A stretch of DNA of 64,000 nt, taken from CAVPDE01 sp963702565. Its GTDB lineage: Bacteria; Desulfobacterota; DSM-4660; Desulfatiglandales; HGW-15. Positions 8,577-17,400 of the stretch are shown here, in pieces. Numbering within the stretch: position 1 is the stretch's first letter; every line of letters starts with the position of its first letter. Position numbers and translations under genes: made by a program. Location: positions 124,001 to 188,000 of the forward strand of contig CAVPDE010000019.1 of assembly GCA_963702565.1 (NCBI GenBank), read 5' to 3'. The notes beneath the pieces were generated by a model. That model ran no database searches and was not told the origin of the DNA. It saw only the letters and a list, made by a program, of their open reading frames with translations.

Positions 8577-8822
8577 AGCAAGGACTCCTTACCCTCGAGA
8601 GAAACCTTCTCATCCAGAGGAACGCTTTTGCCCAATATACCACAAAGTTTCCAGGATTCAAGAGACACAGCCGAATCTATGTACAGGAAAAAGCCCGGGA
8701 ATTCAACCAAAAAGACCAGCGAAAAAGCGATGGACAGGGGCACGAGCACAATGTTAAATTACCGGCCGAAGTTCTCGGTAACCCGGTACCGCAAAACGAT
8801 TCTTGAAAAGGATTTGGCCGCG

Positions 8823-9839
8823 ATGCTCAAGGAAATGCCTTTCGACCTTGATCCCGTCTCCCTTGCCCGAAGCATTGAGAGATTTCCGAAAACCAGGGTC
8901 CTTGTCATAGGAGACATCATCATGGATGAATACATCTGGGGCGATGTCTCGCGGATCTCTCCGGAGGCGCCTGTGCCGGTTGTTGACGTGAAACGGGAGA
9001 CGAAGATGCTGGGGGGCGCGGGAAATGTGGTGAATAACCTCTCCTCCCTGGGCGGGGAAGCGATCCTGTGCGGAGTGGTGGGGGACGATTCCACGGCCCG
9101 CCAGGTGGTCGAGATGGTCAGGAACCTGGGGGCGGCCACTGAAGGAATTCTCCAGGAGCCGGACAGGCCGACCACGATCAAGACCAGGATCGTTGCTCAG
9201 CACCAGCAGGTCGTGCGGTTTGACCGGGAAAGCCGGAGGGAGCTCCTGCCAAAAACCGTCGAGAGGCTTCTCCGTTTCGTGAACAGGATGCGAAAGGACA
9301 TCCATGCCATTGTGGTCTCGGATTATGCCAAAGGCGTGATCTCTCCTCAACTGATGAAGGGTTTGACAGACCTGGTCGCGGATTCCGACATTGTGCTGGG
9401 GGTTGACCCGAAGAAGAAGAATTTCGAGCATTACAAAGGCATTGATGTCATCACCCCCAACCACCACGAGGCCAGCGCCTTCTCAGGGATCGAGATCGTT
9501 GACGACGAGACGCTGGTGGCCGCAGGGAACCGGATCCTCCGGCATTTGAAATGCCGATCGGTTCTGATCACCCAGGGCAAGGACGGGATGACCCTTTTCG
9601 AGAAGAAAGGAGAGCCCGTTCACATCCCGACGGTGGCAAGAAAAGTCTTTGACGTGACAGGAGCCGGTGACACGGTGATCAGCACCTTCTGCCTGGGCCT
9701 GGCCGCCGGAATGGATCTGAAATCAGCGGCCCTTATCTCGAATTTTGCAGCAGGCATTGTGGTCGGAGAGGTAGGGACGTCCACGGTGAAAGCCGAAGAG
9801 CTCAAGAGAGTGATCTACGAAAGGCTGGGGAAAGCCTAA
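8823..9839 (+). CDS. hldE: D-glycero-beta-D-manno-heptose-7-phosphate kinase (RfaE domain I)
   Basis: A PfkB/ribokinase-fold sugar kinase for LPS inner-core heptose. Seen are VLVIGDIIMDEYIWGDV at the N-terminus, the glycine pair in MLGGAGNVVNNL, and the C-terminal anion hole and catalytic base motif DVTGAGDTVI. At 338 residues it is the kinase domain alone; the nucleotidyltransferase half of bifunctional HldE is absent and must be encoded elsewhere. The frame stays open far upstream, but the ATG at 8823 gives the family N-terminus with aagga ten bases before it. It implies heptose-containing LPS, hence an outer membrane. Confidence 0.9.
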   Translation: MLKEMPFDLDPVSLARSIERFPKTRVLVIGDIIMDEYIWGDVSRISPEAPVPVVDVKRETKMLGGAGNVVNNLSSLGGEAILCGVVGDDSTARQVVEMVRNLGAATEGILQEPDRPTTIKTRIVAQHQQVVRFDRESRRELLPKTVERLLRFVNRMRKDIHAIVVSDYAKGVISPQLMKGLTDLVADSDIVLGVDPKKKNFEHYKGIDVITPNHHEASAFSGIEIVDDETLVAAGNRILRHLKCRSVLITQGKDGMTLFEKKGEPVHIPTVARKVFDVTGAGDTVISTFCLGLAAGMDLKSAALISNFAAGIVVGEVGTSTVKAEELKRVIYERLGKA

Positions 9840-9843
9840 GGAC

Positions 9844-9920
9844 GGTACAAGGTATACCGTGCACGGGTCACGGTCATGTACGTTGGACGTTGTTCCCGTG
9901 TACCGTACGCCGTGTACCAT
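9844..9920. repeat. Iterated 'gtaccgtg' phrase
   Basis: The gap after the heptose kinase holds degenerate repeats built from gtaccgt/gtgtacc/acgggtcacgg units in both orientations. No coding potential is seen. It probably belongs to the same class of gap-filling phrase repeats found elsewhere in the window. Confidence 0.55.
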
Positions 9921-9990
9921 TCAGCACTACCCCCAAAGAGCACTCGATGCCGAGACCTGAGATCGACAATTGAGGTCTGCAGGAGAACCG

Positions 9991-10524
9991 GTGAGCGAGC
10001 CGAAGGATGCAGATGACGTCAAGCTCGTGGCGAGCCTCTTTTCTCCCGAGGAGAAAACCCTCGAAGAGGTCACCCTCGAACTCCAGGCGGCGTACGGGTC
10101 CACGGACTGGGTGAGCCCCGCTCTCTTTTTCGACAGGACACGGTACTATGAAAAAGAGATGGGCTGGCCGCTTCACAGGCGATTTGTCTCGTTTGAGCTT
10201 CTCATCCGGCCTGAAGCGATCGTGGAGATCAAGCTTCAAACCAATGAGCTGGAGAAAAGATATGTTCAGGAAGGCAGGCGGAAGGTCAACATCGATCCCG
10301 GTTATGTCGCCCTGGAGAGACTGGTTCTTGCCACGGGAAAGAACTACACGCACCGTATCCATCTCCTGAAGGGGATCTACGCGGACTTGACCCTGGTCTT
10401 TCATCAGGGGAGCTTTCAAACCCTAGCCTGGACCTACAGGGACTATGCGGACCCGGTGGTCATCGGCTACTTCAACAATATTAGAAACCATTACAAAAAT
10501 CAGCTCCGTGGGCTGAGCGAATAA
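9991..10524 (+). CDS. DUF4416 family protein
   Basis: A 177-residue cytoplasmic protein recognised from LVASLFSPEEKTLEEV, FFDRTRYYEKEMGWPLHRRF, INIDPGYVALERLVLATGKN-type text (here VNIDPGYVALERLVLATGKN) and the DYADPVVIGYFNNIRNHYK ending. Its function is unknown. The family is typical of Desulfobacterota and related groups, where it often sits next to yicC and RfaE-type genes, as here. The GTG at 9991 is chosen because aggaga lies five bases upstream; a TTG seven codons earlier has no such site. Confidence 0.8.
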   Translation: MSEPKDADDVKLVASLFSPEEKTLEEVTLELQAAYGSTDWVSPALFFDRTRYYEKEMGWPLHRRFVSFELLIRPEAIVEIKLQTNELEKRYVQEGRRKVNIDPGYVALERLVLATGKNYTHRIHLLKGIYADLTLVFHQGSFQTLAWTYRDYADPVVIGYFNNIRNHYKNQLRGLSE

Positions 10525-10573
10525 CGAACAGATGGAGGCGATAAAACCACAACGCATCCTATTTTCGGATTTT

Positions 10574-10611
10574 CCAGTACTCCATCACTCCATTACTCCA
10601 ATACTCCAGTC
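10574..10611. repeat. Iterated 'actccatt/actccagt' phrase
   Basis: Four to five head-to-tail copies of a degenerate 8-10 base unit (tactccatcactccattact and on) sit just before yicC. The same unit recurs in three other gaps of this window. Confidence 0.8.
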
Positions 10612-10629
10612 TTCGTGAAGGAGGTCCAA

Positions 10630-11511
10630 TTGCTTAAGAGCATGACCGGCTTCGGCCGGGGAGAAGCGGTCCTGAACAGCAGACGGTTTATCGCAGAAAT
10701 CAAGACGGTCAACAACAGGCACCGGGACCTGATTGTCCGTTTGCCCAGAACCCTGCAGGCCATTGAGGATGAGGTGCGCAGCCAGGTGTCCGCGGTCATC
10801 CAGAGAGGCCGCGTCGAACTGACGCTTCAGATGGAGAAGGAAGGCGTGGAGCTGGAGTATGACCTGCAACTCAACCTCCCTCTGGTTCGGTCCTATCTTA
10901 GGATTTTCAACCAGTTGAACGAGGAGTTCGGCCTCGAAGGGAAGGTGAGGGCGGAGGAGCTCTGCCAGATGAAGGACGTGCTGCTTATCAAACCAGAGGA
11001 GCTCGACCTTGCAGCCGCAAGAGGCGCGTTCCGCGAAGCCGTAGGTCTTGCTCTGGAGGCGTGTGATTCCATGAGGGTGCAGGAAGGGAAAGCCTTGAAA
11101 GAAGATTTCCTCAAGAGACTCTCTTTGATCGAGAACCATCTCAAGGAAGTCGAAAACAGGGCCGGTTCGGTGGTGGAGGACTACAAGCGCAGACTGAGAC
11201 AGCGGGTGGAGCACGTGGCACAGGGAATGCCCATCGATGAGAACCGCCTGATGCAGGAGATCGCGATTTTCGCGGACCGGTGCGACATCACCGAAGAGCT
11301 TGTTCGCGCAAGAAGCCATCTGGAGCAGTTCCGGTCCTACCTTTCTCCGGAAGACGCGGTTGGGAGGCGGCTGGATTTTCTTTTGCAGGAAATCAACCGG
11401 GAGATTACCACCATGAGCTCGAAGGCATCGGATTCCTCGATCTCCGCCAGGGGCGTGGAGATCAAAGCGGAACTGGAAAAAGTGCGTGAACAGGTTCAGA
11501 ACGTAGAGTAG
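10630..11511 (+). CDS. yicC: YicC family endoribonuclease-like protein
   Basis: Begins MLKSMTGFGRGE, the signature N-terminus of YicC, and carries the conserved VNNRHRDLIVRLPR block and a C-terminal DUF1732 domain (RRLDFLLQEINREITTMSSK, then GVEIKAELEKVREQVQNVE). E. coli YicC is reported to act as a ribonuclease on small RNAs. A TTG start is chosen with aaggagg five bases upstream. It is followed by remA and gmk with 11- and 4-base spacing/overlap, a conserved order in many bacteria. Confidence 0.9.
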   Translation: MLKSMTGFGRGEAVLNSRRFIAEIKTVNNRHRDLIVRLPRTLQAIEDEVRSQVSAVIQRGRVELTLQMEKEGVELEYDLQLNLPLVRSYLRIFNQLNEEFGLEGKVRAEELCQMKDVLLIKPEELDLAAARGAFREAVGLALEACDSMRVQEGKALKEDFLKRLSLIENHLKEVENRAGSVVEDYKRRLRQRVEHVAQGMPIDENRLMQEIAIFADRCDITEELVRARSHLEQFRSYLSPEDAVGRRLDFLLQEINREITTMSSKASDSSISARGVEIKAELEKVREQVQNVE

Positions 11512-11522
11512 GGGGAACGAGC

Positions 11523-11795
11523 ATGAGTGACAAACTGATCAACATCGGTTTCGGGAATTCCATTGTTTCGCGAAGGGTCATTGCCATTATTTCACCCAAT
11601 GCTGCCCCTATCCGACGTCTTCGCGATGAAGCGCGCGACGAAAAGAGGCTCATCGATGCGACCCAAGGGAGAAAGACGCGGTCGGTCATTATTACCGACA
11701 GCAATCACGTGATCTTATCCGCTATCCAGTCTGAAACCATTGCCCAGCGGTTCAGCCCTGACGGCAAGATCTTCAAGGAAGATATAGAGGAATGA
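11523..11795 (+). CDS. remA: DUF370/RemA family protein
   Basis: A 90-residue protein starting MSDKLINIGFGNSIVSRRVI with the family text SPNAAPIRRLRDEARDE and DATQGRKTRSVIITDSNHVI. RemA of Bacillus is a DNA-binding regulator of matrix genes; in Gram-negative bacteria the role is not established. It is co-transcribed with yicC and gmk. Its stop codon overlaps the presumed gmk start as ATGA, which helps locate that start. Confidence 0.9.
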   Translation: MSDKLINIGFGNSIVSRRVIAIISPNAAPIRRLRDEARDEKRLIDATQGRKTRSVIITDSNHVILSAIQSETIAQRFSPDGKIFKEDIEE

Positions 11796-12410
11796 GCGCA
11801 GCCGGTCGAATTCTTCGTTGTCTCCGGTCCATCCGGGTCAGGCAAGTCCACCCTGATCCGAGAATTGAGACAAAAGGTCCCGGGCCTGGGTTACAGCATC
11901 TCCCACACCAGCCGGCCTCCCAGGGGGCAGGAAAAGAATGGGGTAGAGTACCATTTTGTCAGCAAAGAGAACTTCCAGAAAATGATCGAAAACGGGGAGT
12001 TTGTGGAGTGGGCGGAGATCTATCAGGATCTTTACGGTACCTCCGTCTCCAGTCTCAGGAGCCAAATCACGATGGGGCTGGATGTGATCATGGACATAGA
12101 CGTTCAGGGCGCAAGGAACATCAAGGACCACTTCAAACACACGATTCTGATCTATGTGCTTCCCCCTTCGCTGGAGATCCTGGAAAAGCGGCTGAGGGAG
12201 AGGGGAACGGACGATGAAAAAGCGATCCGCACAAGGCTCAAGAAGGCAGGGAAGGAGATCAAGAACTGTGTCTCCTACGACTACCTGCTCTTTAACGACC
12301 AACTCGATCAGACGGTGGAGGAACTGAAGTCTATTCTCATCGCGGAACGATGCCGCAAGTCGGTCAGACTCCCCAAAGCTCAGACCCTGTTTAACCTAGG
12401 ACCGCATTAG
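11792..12410 (+). CDS. gmk: Guanylate kinase, frameshifted near the start
   Basis: Converts GMP to GDP. The P-loop VVSGPSGSGKSTLIREL, then SHTSRPPRG, GVEYHFVSKENF, DIDVQGARNIK and the lid region are intact from 11808 onward. No start codon exists in that frame between the upstream stop and the P-loop. The ATG overlapping the remA stop (ATGA) starts a frame one base off: it reads MSAAGR, whereas removing one base near 11803-11805 would give a normal MSAAVEFFVVSGPSG start. The total length is 206 codons plus one base, consistent with a single inserted base. Since gmk is essential, a sequence error, or another start mechanism, is more likely than a dead gene. Confidence 0.85.
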
Positions 12411-12432
12411 GAGGACTGGTTTGGGAAGAAGT

Positions 12433-12510
12433 GAAGGAGTAAGGAGTATGCAGTAAAACCGAAAACCGTTATTTGGGTTGGTGTTTCTGCGTGCTGCCTA
12501 CTGTTTACTC
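12433..12510. repeat. Iterated 'aaggagta/tgcagtaaa' phrase with inverted partner
   Basis: The gap between gmk and the rRNA methyltransferase holds gaaggagtaaggagtatgca and, about 40 bases later, an inverted partner ctgcctactgtttactc. It may have been inserted between the genes, obscuring the native upstream region of the next one. Confidence 0.5.
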
Positions 12511-12590
12511 ATGGATGTCTACGCGAAGGAGGTGGGAAAATCACTTCTGAATCCCAAAGACGTCTCTCTTTTATTCCCGGCTTTCACGCA

Positions 12591-13325
12591 GTGAGGGAGA
12601 CTCTCCTCAAGACCCCTGAAAATCTTCGCGAGATCTGGGTGGGGGTGAGCAGGAAAGGGCCGAGGGCCGAGGAGATTGCCGGACTCGGAGCGGAGAAAGG
12701 TGTTCCGGTTCAGTTCAAAGATCTCCGTGAAATAGAAACGGTTGCCCCCGGGGCCGCCCACCAGGGCTTTGTCGCGTTTGCAGAGACTTTTTCGTACACG
12801 GATCTTGAAGACCTGATCAAGAAGTCACGCCAGGCTCCAGGCGGCGCCCTCCTCATAGTGGCCGATCACATTACGGATGAAGGAAATCTCGGCGCCCTTA
12901 TCCGAACAGCCGCTTTTTTCGGCGTGCACGGTCTGATCCTGCCCAAAGACCGCTCGGCCAGGATCACGGGCAGGCTTCTCAAAAGGACCTCCGGAGCCTA
13001 TGCCTCCCTGCCTGTTGCCCAGGTGGTCAATCTGGGAAGAACCCTGGATCTTCTTGCCGAAAAAAGTTTCTGGATTATCGGTGCAGCCGGAGAAGCGGAG
13101 GAGTCCATTTTCCATTTTGACTGGGATAGGGATGTGGTTCTCGCTCTCGGAAGCGAGAGCAAAGGGCTCAGCCATTCGGTCAGGGATCGCTGCCATGCGT
13201 TGGTCAAAATCCCGGGATCCGGACAGGTCGAATCGCTCAACCTTTCTGTGGCAGGAGGGGTGATCCTTTCCGAGATCCTCCGCCAACGGGGAACGAAGGG
13301 CGGGAGGGAATGGGGAATTTCTTGA
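12591..13325 (+). CDS. rlmB: 23S rRNA 2'-O-methyltransferase, TrmH/RlmB (SpoU) family; start unresolved
   Basis: A SPOUT-fold enzyme with the knotted C-terminal motifs ADHITDEGNLGALIRTAAFF, LALGSESKGLSHSVRDRC and VESLNLSVAGGVILSEILRQ. The N-terminal RNA-binding domain is compressed. Conserved text FIPGFHAVRETLL begins upstream of the first usable in-frame start (GTG at 12591), so the real start must lie farther left. ATG at 12511 or GTG at 12532 would fit if one A were added to the A run at 12537-12540, giving VGKITSESQRRLSFIPGFHA. The 3' end overlaps maf by 89 bases in convergent orientation. Confidence 0.85.
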   Translation: MRETLLKTPENLREIWVGVSRKGPRAEEIAGLGAEKGVPVQFKDLREIETVAPGAAHQGFVAFAETFSYTDLEDLIKKSRQAPGGALLIVADHITDEGNLGALIRTAAFFGVHGLILPKDRSARITGRLLKRTSGAYASLPVAQVVNLGRTLDLLAEKSFWIIGAAGEAEESIFHFDWDRDVVLALGSESKGLSHSVRDRCHALVKIPGSGQVESLNLSVAGGVILSEILRQRGTKGGREWGIS

Positions 13326-13908
13326 GCGCACCGGTGGCAAGGAGCGCGTTGACAAGAGCACACAAAGGCAGCCCCACGACATTGGTGTAGGAACCGTTGA
13401 TCCCCTTCACGAGAAACGCTCCGACCCCCTGAATCCCATAGCCGCCCGCCTTGCCGAAGGGCTCGCCTGTTTCGATGTACCCCAGGATCTCACTTTTGGT
13501 AAGCGTCTTAAAAGTGACTCTGGTCACGACCGCTTCGGAGTGGGACTTTTTCGAGTCCGGTGCGACAAGGCAGAAGCCGGTAATGACCCTGTGCTCCCTG
13601 CCGCTCAGTTGCCGAAGCATGGAAAAGGCCTGGTCTTCATCCGCAGGTTTCCCGAGGTCCGCCCTGCCGAGGACCACGATCGTGTCCGCTCCGAGGATCC
13701 AGGTCTCATTGCATTTCTCAATGACTGCGTGAGCTTTGGCTTCGGCGAGAAGCCGGGCATTCATGAGAGGGTCACGGGACCGGGGGTCTTCATTGACGCG
13801 GCTTGTGATGGTGCGAAACGGAATCCCTATCTGCCTGAGAAGCTGCTTTCTTCTCGGAGAGGCTGAAGCGAGCACGAGAGGGGAGTCTTCGCTGACGGGT
13901 CGAGTCAT
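13237..13908 (-). CDS. maf: Maf family nucleotide pyrophosphatase
   Basis: House-cleaning NTP pyrophosphatase. The N-terminal LVLASASPRRKQLLRQIG motif, ILGADTIVVLG and KAGGYGIQGVGAFLVKGING are all present. The 223-residue length is slightly above the usual 190-210 because of a C-terminal tail rich in G, P and S that overlaps rlmB antisense. Its ATG overlaps the stop of the upstream TatD-type gene by four bases, so the two are translationally coupled. Confidence 0.9.
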   Translation of the reverse strand: MTRPVSEDSPLVLASASPRRKQLLRQIGIPFRTITSRVNEDPRSRDPLMNARLLAEAKAHAVIEKCNETWILGADTIVVLGRADLGKPADEDQAFSMLRQLSGREHRVITGFCLVAPDSKKSHSEAVVTRVTFKTLTKSEILGYIETGEPFGKAGGYGIQGVGAFLVKGINGSYTNVVGLPLCALVNALLATGALKKFPIPSRPSFPVGGGSRKGSPLLPQKG

Positions 13909-14678
13909 AGGGTCTCCGGGAGGTTGAAAAGCCGTATAGTGTTTGCTGAGATCGCTTGTGCCAGTTCTTCGAAATCCAGTTGTCTCAACTGAGCGATCTT
14001 TTCCGCCGTGTGCTTGACATAGAGAGGTTCGTTTCTTTTTCCTCTGAAGGGCAGTGGGGTCAGGTAAGGGCAGTCCGTCTCCACCAGGAGGCGCTCCAGC
14101 GGGATCCGGGTGGCCACGGCCTGGGTGTCGACTGCGTTTTTATAGGTCACCGTACCGGGAAAAGAAATGCAGAAACCCAGTTCAATGAGGGCCATGGCCA
14201 GGTCGTAATTGCCGGAGAAGCAGTGGATCACGCCCCGGTACTGTCTTTTTCTGCTCTTCAGAATACGCAGGAGATCCGTATGGGCATCGCGGTCGTGAAT
14301 GATGACCGGAAGGGCCTGTTCGGAGGCGATGTCCAGCTGCCGTTCAAATGCCTTAACCTGCTTTTCAGGGGGTGAATGGCGACGAAAGAAATCAAGACCA
14401 ATCTCGCCCCAGGCAACAACCTTGGGCTCGGAGGCGAGGGCTCTCAGCTTCTCAAGATCCCTGGGATCCGCTTCGTCGGCATTGTGGGGGTGATACCCCA
14501 CGGTGGCGTAGATGAAGTCGTATTTCTTAGCAATTTCAATTGCTTTTTTTGAGCTGGCCAGGTCGATTCCAATGGTCACGATGCGCGCCACGCCCCCTTG
14601 AACCGCTCTCTTGATAACCGGGTCACGGTCGGCGGCAAAATCGTCCATGTCAAGGTGGGCATGGCTGTCAATCAGCAT
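13905..14678 (-). CDS. TatD family metal-dependent hydrolase
   Basis: A TIM-barrel metallohydrolase related to TatD/YcfH DNases and D-aminoacyl-tRNA deacylases. Metal ligands are visible in LIDSHAHLDMDDF (HxH), GEIGLDFFRRHSP (Glu), VIIHDRDAH, IHCFSGNYD and VETDCPYL (Asp). The 257 residues are the normal length. agg-agg lies 13 bases before the ATG, slightly far. A divergent AT-rich gap separates it from pilB. Confidence 0.9.
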   Translation of the reverse strand: MLIDSHAHLDMDDFAADRDPVIKRAVQGGVARIVTIGIDLASSKKAIEIAKKYDFIYATVGYHPHNADEADPRDLEKLRALASEPKVVAWGEIGLDFFRRHSPPEKQVKAFERQLDIASEQALPVIIHDRDAHTDLLRILKSRKRQYRGVIHCFSGNYDLAMALIELGFCISFPGTVTYKNAVDTQAVATRIPLERLLVETDCPYLTPLPFRGKRNEPLYVKHTAEKIAQLRQLDFEELAQAISANTIRLFNLPETL

Positions 14679-14760
14679 ACAATAATTTATATCCTCCTCA
14701 TTTCATTTAGTTATTAGCATGTTAGCCCACAAGCTCTTCTAAGTAGTATAATGAAATAGG

Positions 14761-14788
14761 TTGCAAATTCTACAGAAATCTATACAAT
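14761..14788 (+). promoter_or_regulatory. Candidate sigma-70 promoter for the GAF-PilB gene
   Basis: ttgcaa and tacaat are separated by 16 bases in an AT-rich divergent gap, 38 bases before the ATG. Five of six bases match consensus in the -10 box and four in the -35 box. Confidence 0.45.
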
Positions 14789-14825
14789 ATTCCGGACAAT
14801 AACAAAAACGAGGTCAGTTTTCCGA

Positions 14826-17147
14826 ATGGCTGCATTTGTCACGCCCGAACAACAGGCAGTTCCCTCAGAGAAAATCCTTGAGGAACAGCTTAAGTTCCAG
14901 AAAAGACTCAATAACATAACCAACAAAATTCACGCCGCCAAAGATACGAGCGATATCCTCCTTAATCTGCAGGGAGAGATCCTGGGCCTTTTCGACGCGG
15001 ATAGGATCACCATCTACATGGTGGACGGAATCAAGCGTCAGATTGTCTCGAAATTCAAGACAGGAAATGAAGTCTCGGAGATTCGTGTCCCCATTGGGAA
15101 TGACAGCATTGCGGGGTACTGCGCCGCATCAGGGAAAATGGTGAGCATTGCCAATGCCTATGATGACACGGAACTCAAGAAACTCAGCCTGAGCCTGACC
15201 TTTGACAAGAGCTGGGATGAAAAGACGGGTTACAAGACAAACCAGGTTCTTGTGGCGCCCGTGTCTTACAACAAGTACCTCCTTGGCGTGATCCAACTCA
15301 TCAACAAAAAAGGCGGTAAGCAGTTTACCCAGGAAGACCAATCCTCCGTGCAGGAGATTGCCAAGGTTCTCGGGGTCGCGTTCTTCAACAACCAGAAAGC
15401 GACACAGAAAAGAAGGCCTACCAAGTTCGACTATCTGATCGCGAACAACATCATCACGGAAAAAGACCTGGAGCAGGCGATCTCCACGTCAAGGAAAATT
15501 AAGAAACCCGTAGAGTCGATTCTTGTGGCAGAACTCCAGGTGACCAGGGATGACATCGGCAAATCCCTGGCGGCCTATTACAAGACCCGCTTTATCCCGT
15601 ATGACGAGAAGATGGTGATTCCCGGGGATACCCTCAAGGGCTTGAGGGCAAGCTTCCTCAAGAACAATATTTTCGTCCCCGTCTCTCAAACCGGGAACCG
15701 GGTGGTCATCGCCATGGAGAACCCGGACTACCTGCCGGCCAGGGATACCATTCGGAGACTCATCCCGGGAAAAGAGTTCGAGTACTGCGTTGCCCTGAAG
15801 GAAGATATTTTCAAGATGATCGATCTCTTCTTTGACGTGAAGCGATCGAGCCTGATGGAAGATTCGGGGGGCAGCATCGAAGAAATCCTTGGACAGCTTG
15901 AACATCCCGAGGAAGAGGGCGCTGAAGATGCGGACAAGGTCAGTGAGGAAGACAGCGCGATTGTTCAGCTGGTCAACAAGATGATCGTCGACGCGTACAA
16001 CCGCAACGCTTCGGACATTCACATCGAACCGCGACACGGGAAGAACCACGCCCACATCAGGATCAGGATTGACGGCGCCTGCCAGCTCTATCAGACGGTT
16101 CCGTTCACGTACAAGAGAGCGCTCGTTTCCCGAATCAAGATCATGTCGGATCTCGACATTGCCGAGAGGAGGCTCCCCCAGGACGGTAAAATCAAGTTCA
16201 AGAAATTCGCGCCCCTGGACATCGAGCTGCGCGTGGCCACGATCCCGACAGCCGGAGGGAACGAAGATGTGGTCATGAGGCTTCTGGCAGCGGGCGAGCC
16301 CTTGCCTCTGGAAAAGATGGCGATGAGCGAGAGGAACTACAAGGTTTTCACCGAGATGATCCAGAAACCATACGGGATCGTGCTCGTGGTCGGCCCCACC
16401 GGAAGCGGCAAGACCACGACCCTTCATGCTGCGTTGCACTTCATCAACAAACCGGAAACCAAGATATGGACGGCGGAGGACCCCGTGGAAATCACACAGG
16501 AAGGACTTCGCCAGGTTCAGGTTCAACCGAAGATCGGATTTGACTTTGCCACGGCCATGAGGGCTTTCCTGAGAGCCGACCCGGACGTGATCATGGTCGG
16601 CGAGATGCGCGACCACGAAACCGTTTCCACCGGCATCGAGGCCTCCTTGACCGGTCACTTGGTTTTCAGCACGCTGCACACCAACAGCGCGCCCGAGACG
16701 ATCACCAGGCTCCTGGACATGGGAATGGATCCCTTTAACTTTGCAGATGCGCTGCTCGGAGTGCTTGCCCAGCGGCTGGTGAGAACCCTCTGTAAAGACT
16801 GCAAGGAAGCCTATCAACCCTCCAGAGAGGAGTTCGATGTTTTAGTGAGATCTTATGCCGGGGATTTCGATGCCCTTGGTTTCAACTTCAACTCCGACCT
16901 TGTCCTGTACAAACCCAAAGGCTGTCCCAAGTGCGGGAACACCGGTTACAGGGGGAGAACGGGAATTCACGAGATTATTGTGGGGACAGACCCTCTGAAA
17001 TCCTTGATCCAGGGACGGGCCAAAATGGAAGAGATCAGACAACAGGCGATGAAGGACGGCATGACCACGCTGATGCAGGATGGGATCAGGAAAACCCTCG
17101 TCGGCATGACAGACCTCATGCAGGTCAGGAAGGTGTGTATTAAATAA
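14826..17147 (+). CDS. pilB: Type IV pilus/type II secretion assembly ATPase (PilB/GspE) with N-terminal GAF domain
   Basis: A hexameric AAA-type motor for pilus polymerisation or secretion at the inner membrane. Domains in order: a GAF domain (about 30-190; DADRITIYMVDG, LVAPVSYNKYLLGVIQLINK), an MshEN-type N-terminal domain (about 200-330) and the ATPase (about 375-760). Walker A is GPTGSGKTTT (near 523), followed by the Asp box TAEDPVE, Walker B VIMVGEMRD and the His box HLVFSTLHTNSAPET. Two CxxC pairs (CKDC, CPKC) form the zinc site. Classical PilB lacks GAF; here the domain could let a small ligand or cyclic nucleotide set motor activity. No other pilus genes are adjacent, but a PilZ gene lies 3 kb away. 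Confidence 0.92.
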   Translation: MAAFVTPEQQAVPSEKILEEQLKFQKRLNNITNKIHAAKDTSDILLNLQGEILGLFDADRITIYMVDGIKRQIVSKFKTGNEVSEIRVPIGNDSIAGYCAASGKMVSIANAYDDTELKKLSLSLTFDKSWDEKTGYKTNQVLVAPVSYNKYLLGVIQLINKKGGKQFTQEDQSSVQEIAKVLGVAFFNNQKATQKRRPTKFDYLIANNIITEKDLEQAISTSRKIKKPVESILVAELQVTRDDIGKSLAAYYKTRFIPYDEKMVIPGDTLKGLRASFLKNNIFVPVSQTGNRVVIAMENPDYLPARDTIRRLIPGKEFEYCVALKEDIFKMIDLFFDVKRSSLMEDSGGSIEEILGQLEHPEEEGAEDADKVSEEDSAIVQLVNKMIVDAYNRNASDIHIEPRHGKNHAHIRIRIDGACQLYQTVPFTYKRALVSRIKIMSDLDIAERRLPQDGKIKFKKFAPLDIELRVATIPTAGGNEDVVMRLLAAGEPLPLEKMAMSERNYKVFTEMIQKPYGIVLVVGPTGSGKTTTLHAALHFINKPETKIWTAEDPVEITQEGLRQVQVQPKIGFDFATAMRAFLRADPDVIMVGEMRDHETVSTGIEASLTGHLVFSTLHTNSAPETITRLLDMGMDPFNFADALLGVLAQRLVRTLCKDCKEAYQPSREEFDVLVRSYAGDFDALGFNFNSDLVLYKPKGCPKCGNTGYRGRTGIHEIIVGTDPLKSLIQGRAKMEEIRQQAMKDGMTTLMQDGIRKTLVGMTDLMQVRKVCIK

Positions 17148-17201
17148 GCATAGGGCGTAGAGCTTAGAGCGTAGAGCATAGCCCGCCACGAACACGGCGG
17201 G
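17148..17201. repeat. Iterated 'gcgtagagcatag' phrase and small palindrome
   Basis: After pilB come three to four copies of a gcatag/gcgtagagc unit, followed by cccgcc acgaacac ggcggg, a six-base-pair palindrome. Confidence 0.6.
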
Positions 17202-17278
17202 TAGAAGCGGAGAGTAAAGAAAAAGAACATTTAAGAAGAAGTTGGGTTGTTCAACAGGGTCAAGTCGATAGGCTTGAA

Positions 17279-17327
17279 ACGAAAGGCGCAGGACATGATT
17301 CTAGGACCTGCGCCTTTTCGTTTTTGA
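17279..17327 (+). terminator. Rho-independent terminator between pilB and argC
   Basis: The stem gaaaggcgcagg pairs with cctgcgccttttc around a 13-base loop and is followed by gtttttgatttt. It serves pilB. The reverse complement may also help end the convergent argC transcript. Confidence 0.75.
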
Positions 17328-17400
17328 TTTTCCGTGCATCGTGGGCTTTAATCTCTTGTGTTTTGCCTCAACCCTCCAGCGCCTCGCCTCTCGCCTTCGG

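Noticed and set aside
8415..8822. Long N-terminal extension of the heptose kinase frame
   Set aside because: The sequence is basic and low in family resemblance, and the first part runs antisense to the DUF374 gene.
15489..16817. Minus-strand open frame of 442 codons
   Set aside because: Antisense to the pilB ATPase domain, which has every expected motif.
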